NCBI GenBank assembly: GCA_021521415.1
Contig: JAIQDT010003876.1
Coordinates: 62,001-126,000, forward strand
Length of the DNA stretch: 64,000 nucleotides
Reading direction: 5' to 3'
Source of the DNA: Bidens hawaiensis
Taxonomy: Eukaryota; Streptophyta; Magnoliopsida; Asterales; Asteraceae
The translations under genes were made by a program, and so were the position numbers. Positions 60,522 to 64,000 of this stretch are shown one piece after another (the first letter of the stretch is position 1; every line of letters begins with the position of its first letter). Below the pieces are notes generated by a model that was given only the letters and a program-made list of their open reading frames with translations, did not search any database and had not been told where the DNA came from.

Positions 60522-62333
60522 ATTTAGGGGGAGAAATTTAAAAAAATTAAAAAAGAGTGTGCGTGCGTTTAATAAAATTTTTTTATCTATGTCTTTCAAA
60601 CTTCACTCTCGCTTAAAATTATGTCGGCTGCTCAAATTTGAAGAACATATACTTGTATATGTTTGGTCCGGTGATCTACTTGTAGATCCACGGGATAGCC
60701 ATTTATCTAAAGACTGAAAGTATCCAGGGCATTTGTGATGTATTTTTGTGTTTTGAATCCTTTCACTTAAAATTATATCGGTAATTCCAAGTTGGAGGGA
60801 CACGTATTCTCATATGTGTTTTGGTCCTGTTAACCACCTGTGGTCATACGGGATAGCTATTTACTTGAAAACTAAAGAGTGACCGGGGTGACTGAGTTCT
60901 TAACATATGTACCCTCTGTAATTCTCTGGGAAGTGATATATTTATTTAGTTAACAGCTTTTTAGAATATTCAAAATATTTTCAAATGAAAATTGATTCAG
61001 CCTTTGGAAAATGATAGATAAATTGTTCTTGTGTGTATAACGGGTGAAGTTATTAAGCTTAAAAGGCTCTAGAACAGTCAATGATTTGTATGGTAGCTTT
61101 CCATGATGCGTAAAAGTTGAAGTGATATAAACTATATATGCTAAACTTACTGTGGAGAGTCATTTTGAAGAAATGTGCATGTCTTCATATACATCTCTCC
61201 GATTGATAGACAGAAAAGCAATTACCCAGTCATACACGAGCTCGTTAGTGTCTTGATCACCAAAAATATTATGCTTCTAAGTTATTGCTTAATTATAAAA
61301 GAAGGGAAAAAGAAAAAAATAATAATAAAAAAATTTGATTATTGTGTAATAAAAAAATTCGTATTTTAAAGGCTTAAAGGGTCAAACTATTACTACAGAG
61401 ATGGGGCATAAAAGTAAGTACTGTCATGTCACAAATGAAAGGCCTGTAAGTCCGGATGACTTGTAAGTCCAACGTTCAAGCTTAAAGCTTAAATTAATGT
61501 TTGTTTATCTATAAAAATCTTTTGATCAAGCACTAGGGGGTTGGAGTCAAATTGGGGTGATCTGGGAAAGCCAAATACATTTTGAGAAGAGATAGGAGGC
61601 ATCACAGGTCCATGAGTGATGTCCATCAAAGCTTTATTCCGAACTGAACCTAATTCATATCATTGATGCAATGAAAATCATTCTAAGTTCGTTATACCTG
61701 CTATCAACCTGTTTCTTTATGTCATAATAACGCTGAACATGAATCTTTGTGAAAGCACCTTAAGAATATGATTCCATGTTCGGATCTTTTCATAAAGGCG
61801 GCAGTTTTATCAAAAACTGAAATTTGATCCCAAATTTTTGCTAAATTACAAGAAGATCGGGTGATTAAATTTGTTTTATTTGTTGTTTTTGGTCTTATTT
61901 TATTTTTACTTCTTGATTACTCTTGTCGAAACAAATATGTTAAGAAATCATTTTAAAATTTGTCTTCAGCTAATGAACTATGATATCGGTTATTGTGTTA
62001 TAGCTGGTTTAGCTGGTATGATCTCATTTCAACTCTTTTCAAGAAAATATAAAAAAAATAATAGAAAAATAAAAATTACAAAAATATGTCTGTCTTATTT
62101 TGTTTTATTTAGTTGTTTTCAAAATATTGTGGTTGATCTTTCTATCAAAGTTGATTGTTCTTTCAAGATTGATTTCTTGCAACGAAAGCATATGAAGTAT
62201 CAGAGATTCAAATTGGATGATGCTGTCAATAAGGGGGAGATGGTAGAGTATTGGATTCAGATGCTGAAGTTGCTGATCATGTTCAAGTAAAGATTCTTAA
62301 GGTTTTGAAAGCATCAGTCTAAGGTAGGGGGAT
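60522..62333 (+). repeat. Non-coding segment X, copy 2
   Basis: Second copy of the 1.8-kb segment, ending in the AGGTAGGGGGAT stretch that serves as polypurine tract before the 3' LTR. It has two double-hairpin modules (60604-60735, 60755-60900). The open frame at 61871-62290 contains a hydrophobic stretch but is shifted relative to copy 1. Confidence 0.85.
60604..60900 (+). other. Double-hairpin module, two copies in X2
   Basis: Copy 1 has AACATATAC-TT-GTATATGTT (60644-60663) and GATCTAC-TT-GTAGATC (60673-60688), both perfect. Copy 2 has ACACGTAT-TCTC-ATATGTGT (60800-60819, one G-T pair) and ACCAC-CT-GTGGT (60833-60844). Both are followed by GGGATAGC(C/T)ATTTA. The stems differ by paired changes between copies. 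Confidence 0.85.
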
Positions 62334-62831
62334 TGTTGGGCCATAATTTGGTTAGACTGACTCATATCAAAACGCCATGACATGATCAAGACTAAAGTGA
62401 CATAAACGAAGACAAGTTGAAGAACTGCATTATGGTTATGGTGATGTAGTATCGAAATCCCTATGGATTTCGGTTGGGCTTGGGCCATGTATGTAAACCG
62501 AGATCCAATATGGATCTCGGTGGGCTTTGGGCTATGGTTGGGCTAGTGTGTTGGATACCCTATATATAGAACATGTTGAATAGGGTTTTGGTGTTTATTT
62601 CAGTGGTTGTTGAGCAGAACTAGTATTAAATCAGTAGTAGCCACCATCCATAGAGAAAACTCATGTACCAGACGATTTGTTAATATAATCGTGTGCATTT
62701 GGAGTATTATTGTTTTCATTTATTCATATTGTTCGTATTATTGTTCTTGAATCACCACGGTGTTTGGATTCCACACTAACATCGTGTTCGGGTTGATATC
62801 ATATTGTAGTGATCCAGATTTGGGACTTACA
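62334..62831 (+). mobile_element. 3' LTR of Copia composite
   Basis: 498 bp, TGTTGGGCC...GGGACTTACA, closely matching 51264-51761. The TATATATA box lies at about 62561-62568. The U3 palindrome CCGAGATCCA-ATA-TGGATCTCGG is perfect here (62498-62520). GATCT follows as target duplication. Confidence 0.88.
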
Positions 62832-63608
62832 GATCTCTTTGAGGAGTTCATCAAGGTGTAGACAGAGGTGCTTACAGATGTTGGATTAATAAAAAAAGAA
62901 AGATTTTTCGGACAACAAGAAAAACTGATGGATAACACACAAGTTGCGAAGACTAGGTTTGACCATATATGGATTCCACGCAATGGGGGTCTAGACTGAA
63001 TCTTAGATGAAGCTCACAAGTTGAGGTACTCTATTAATCCATGATCTACCAAGATGTATCAAGATTTGAATAGAGACTACTGGTGGCCGAGTATGAAGAA
63101 TGATGTAGTAGATTATGTCAGTAAGTCCTTAACTTTCTTGCAAGTCAAAGCGGAACATCAGAAACCGTATGGAAAGATACAGCCATTAGAGATACCATAA
63201 TGGAATTGGGAGCACATCACAATGGATTTCATAACTAAGCTACCATGTAAAGCTAAACATCATGATACCATTTGGGTTATAGTGGACCGTTTGACGAAAA
63301 GTGCTCACTTTGCCTATACGACAAGCCATAACGTCATAAACGTTAGCAAATGTATTCATAAAGGATGTTGTGGCTAAAATGGAGTGCCATTATCTATCAT
63401 GTCTGATAGAGATACTCGCTTTACTTCGAGGTTTTGGAAGAAGTTCCATGAAGCTATGGGAACAAGATTGAACATCAGTACGGCGTATCATCCTCAAACA
63501 GATGGGCAGTCTGAAAGGAATATCCAAACCCTTGAGGATATGCTACGTGCTTGTGCTTTATATTTTGGAGGAAGTTGGGACGATCATCCACATTTTGCGG
63601 AGTTCCCT
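62832..63608 (+). pseudogene. Chromovirus (Gypsy) integrase, degenerate
   Basis: It continues in frame from the RNase H segment at 51263 through the GATCT site. Visible are MYQDLNRDYWWPSMKNDVVD, a damaged zinc site (SKSLTFLQVKAEHQKP; both Cys lost), [66 protein letters not shown] and DDHPHFAEF. The D, D and E catalytic positions are present, but there are stops at 62874, 63000 and 63200. It is cut at about 63608 by another insertion. Confidence 0.87.
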
Positions 63609-64000
63609 TGATGTGGGCCCAAGTGTATAAAAGTGGACCATGGTGTTTTCGGAGGCCCAAGATCGTGTTTTAAAAGGGGCTATACAAAAATGGGCTTAAC
63701 TTGGGCTACGGGCCTCCGTTTTAGGCGTGCTACTAGTCAAAACGACTGTTGGAAAATGGGCCACGTTATGATATCCTGCAATAGGCTGGTTAATCCGTTT
63801 GTTTTTTCTGAAATAAGCCTTCTAGATACACTTTTGGGGCATCTTTATGTTTTTTTGTCTACTTTTTGGGTTTTGTTTTGGGCTGTTGTTGGGCATATGG
63901 CTGTTTGTTTCGGCTCAAGCCTATTTTGGTTTCTCATTGATCAAAAATTAATAAAAAAAAACTCACTTTTCAAATTCCTAACTTTTGGGTCGAATTTGGG
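63609..64000 (+). mobile_element. Start of a further insertion, probably an LTR
   Basis: Integrase homology stops at TTCCC and the sequence changes to TGATGTGGGCCCAAG, a TG-type terminus. No coding sequence follows and the other end is outside the window. T/G-rich sequence with repeated GGGC words continues to 64000. Confidence 0.4.

Larger units (their letters stand above)
51264..62831 (+). mobile_element. Copia-like composite element with perfect target duplications
   Basis: Outer LTRs 51264-51761 and 62334-62831 are both 498 bp. The target duplication GATCT is at 51259-51263 and 62832-62836. Between them are a gag remnant, a 3' LTR fragment (53596-53890), a 5' LTR fragment (54172-54254), a third LTR (56076-56569), a second gag/protease remnant and two copies of a 1.8-kb non-coding segment (54262-56075, 60522-62333). 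No RT or integrase is present, so it is non-autonomous. A solo chromovirus LTR sits in it at 57438-60019. Confidence 0.85.

Noticed and set aside
61871..62290. 139-codon hydrophobic frame in segment X copy 2
   Set aside because: Copy 1 (55607) has indels that shift the frame and amino-acid-changing differences; the T-rich composition explains the apparent membrane segment.
1..64000. CRISPR arrays, operons, tRNA or rRNA genes
   Set aside because: Repeats are LTRs, microsatellites or motif arrays with irregular spacing; no cloverleaf or rRNA core sequence was seen.

Overview
This window is plant nuclear DNA made almost entirely of decayed and nested retrotransposons. I find no intact host gene, no tRNA or rRNA gene, no CRISPR array and no bacterial or organellar feature. 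The assignment to a large repeat-rich eudicot, probably Asteraceae, rests on recognising polyprotein families common in composite genomes: a SIRE/Maximus-type Copia element with a long ORF after pol, Athila-type Gypsy elements, an antisense 'gypsy-type transposase' ORF, and an RTE-type LINE. Species cannot be read from the sequence.

Layout, left to right. 1-5964: 3' part of a plus-strand SIRE-like Copia element (degenerate ORF after pol, polypurine tract, 3' LTR 4831-5964). It sits inside the left LTR of a minus-strand Athila element (visible left LTR 5965-7502, decayed pol and gag 9240-14144, tRNA-Asp PBS 14374-14391, right LTR 14398-16276). 16277-24900: two tandem minus-strand copies of a spliced-looking antisense ORF with related promoters, followed by a plus-strand Tat-like LTR. 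The second copy is split by a solo LTR (20266-22021). 24929-26012: a second, very diverged copy of the SIRE 3' ORF. About 26739: a possible Helitron end. 28388-31068: an RTE LINE cut off by a chromovirus-like LTR that starts at 31069. 35783-49568: a minus-strand SIRE-like Copia element. It is split by a block of three head-to-tail Athila-type LTRs (39765-47458), and the first of these is itself split by a chromovirus remnant (40725-43423). 50440-63608: a chromovirus pol fragment split by a 11.57-kb Copia composite (51264-62831) with perfect 5-bp target duplications. That composite is internally scrambled and contains a solo chromovirus LTR (57438-60019). 63609-64000: the start of another insertion.

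Relative order of events can be read from nesting. The antisense-ORF elements, the SIRE minus element and the chromovirus pol fragment are hosts. Athila, its LTR array and the Copia composite came later. The SIRE 3' LTR at 4831, the remnant at 40725 and the solo LTR at 57438 came later still.

The most interesting unexplained signal is non-coding. A module of about 130 bp with two adjacent hairpins occurs once in the Athila 3' non-coding region and four times in the Copia composite, with paired compensatory changes in the stems. Also notable are dense arrays of a short CGAAT motif near SIRE-type sequences, a TCGGTCAA array in a gag leader, and a hairpin repeat with a compensatory arm change inside an LTR.
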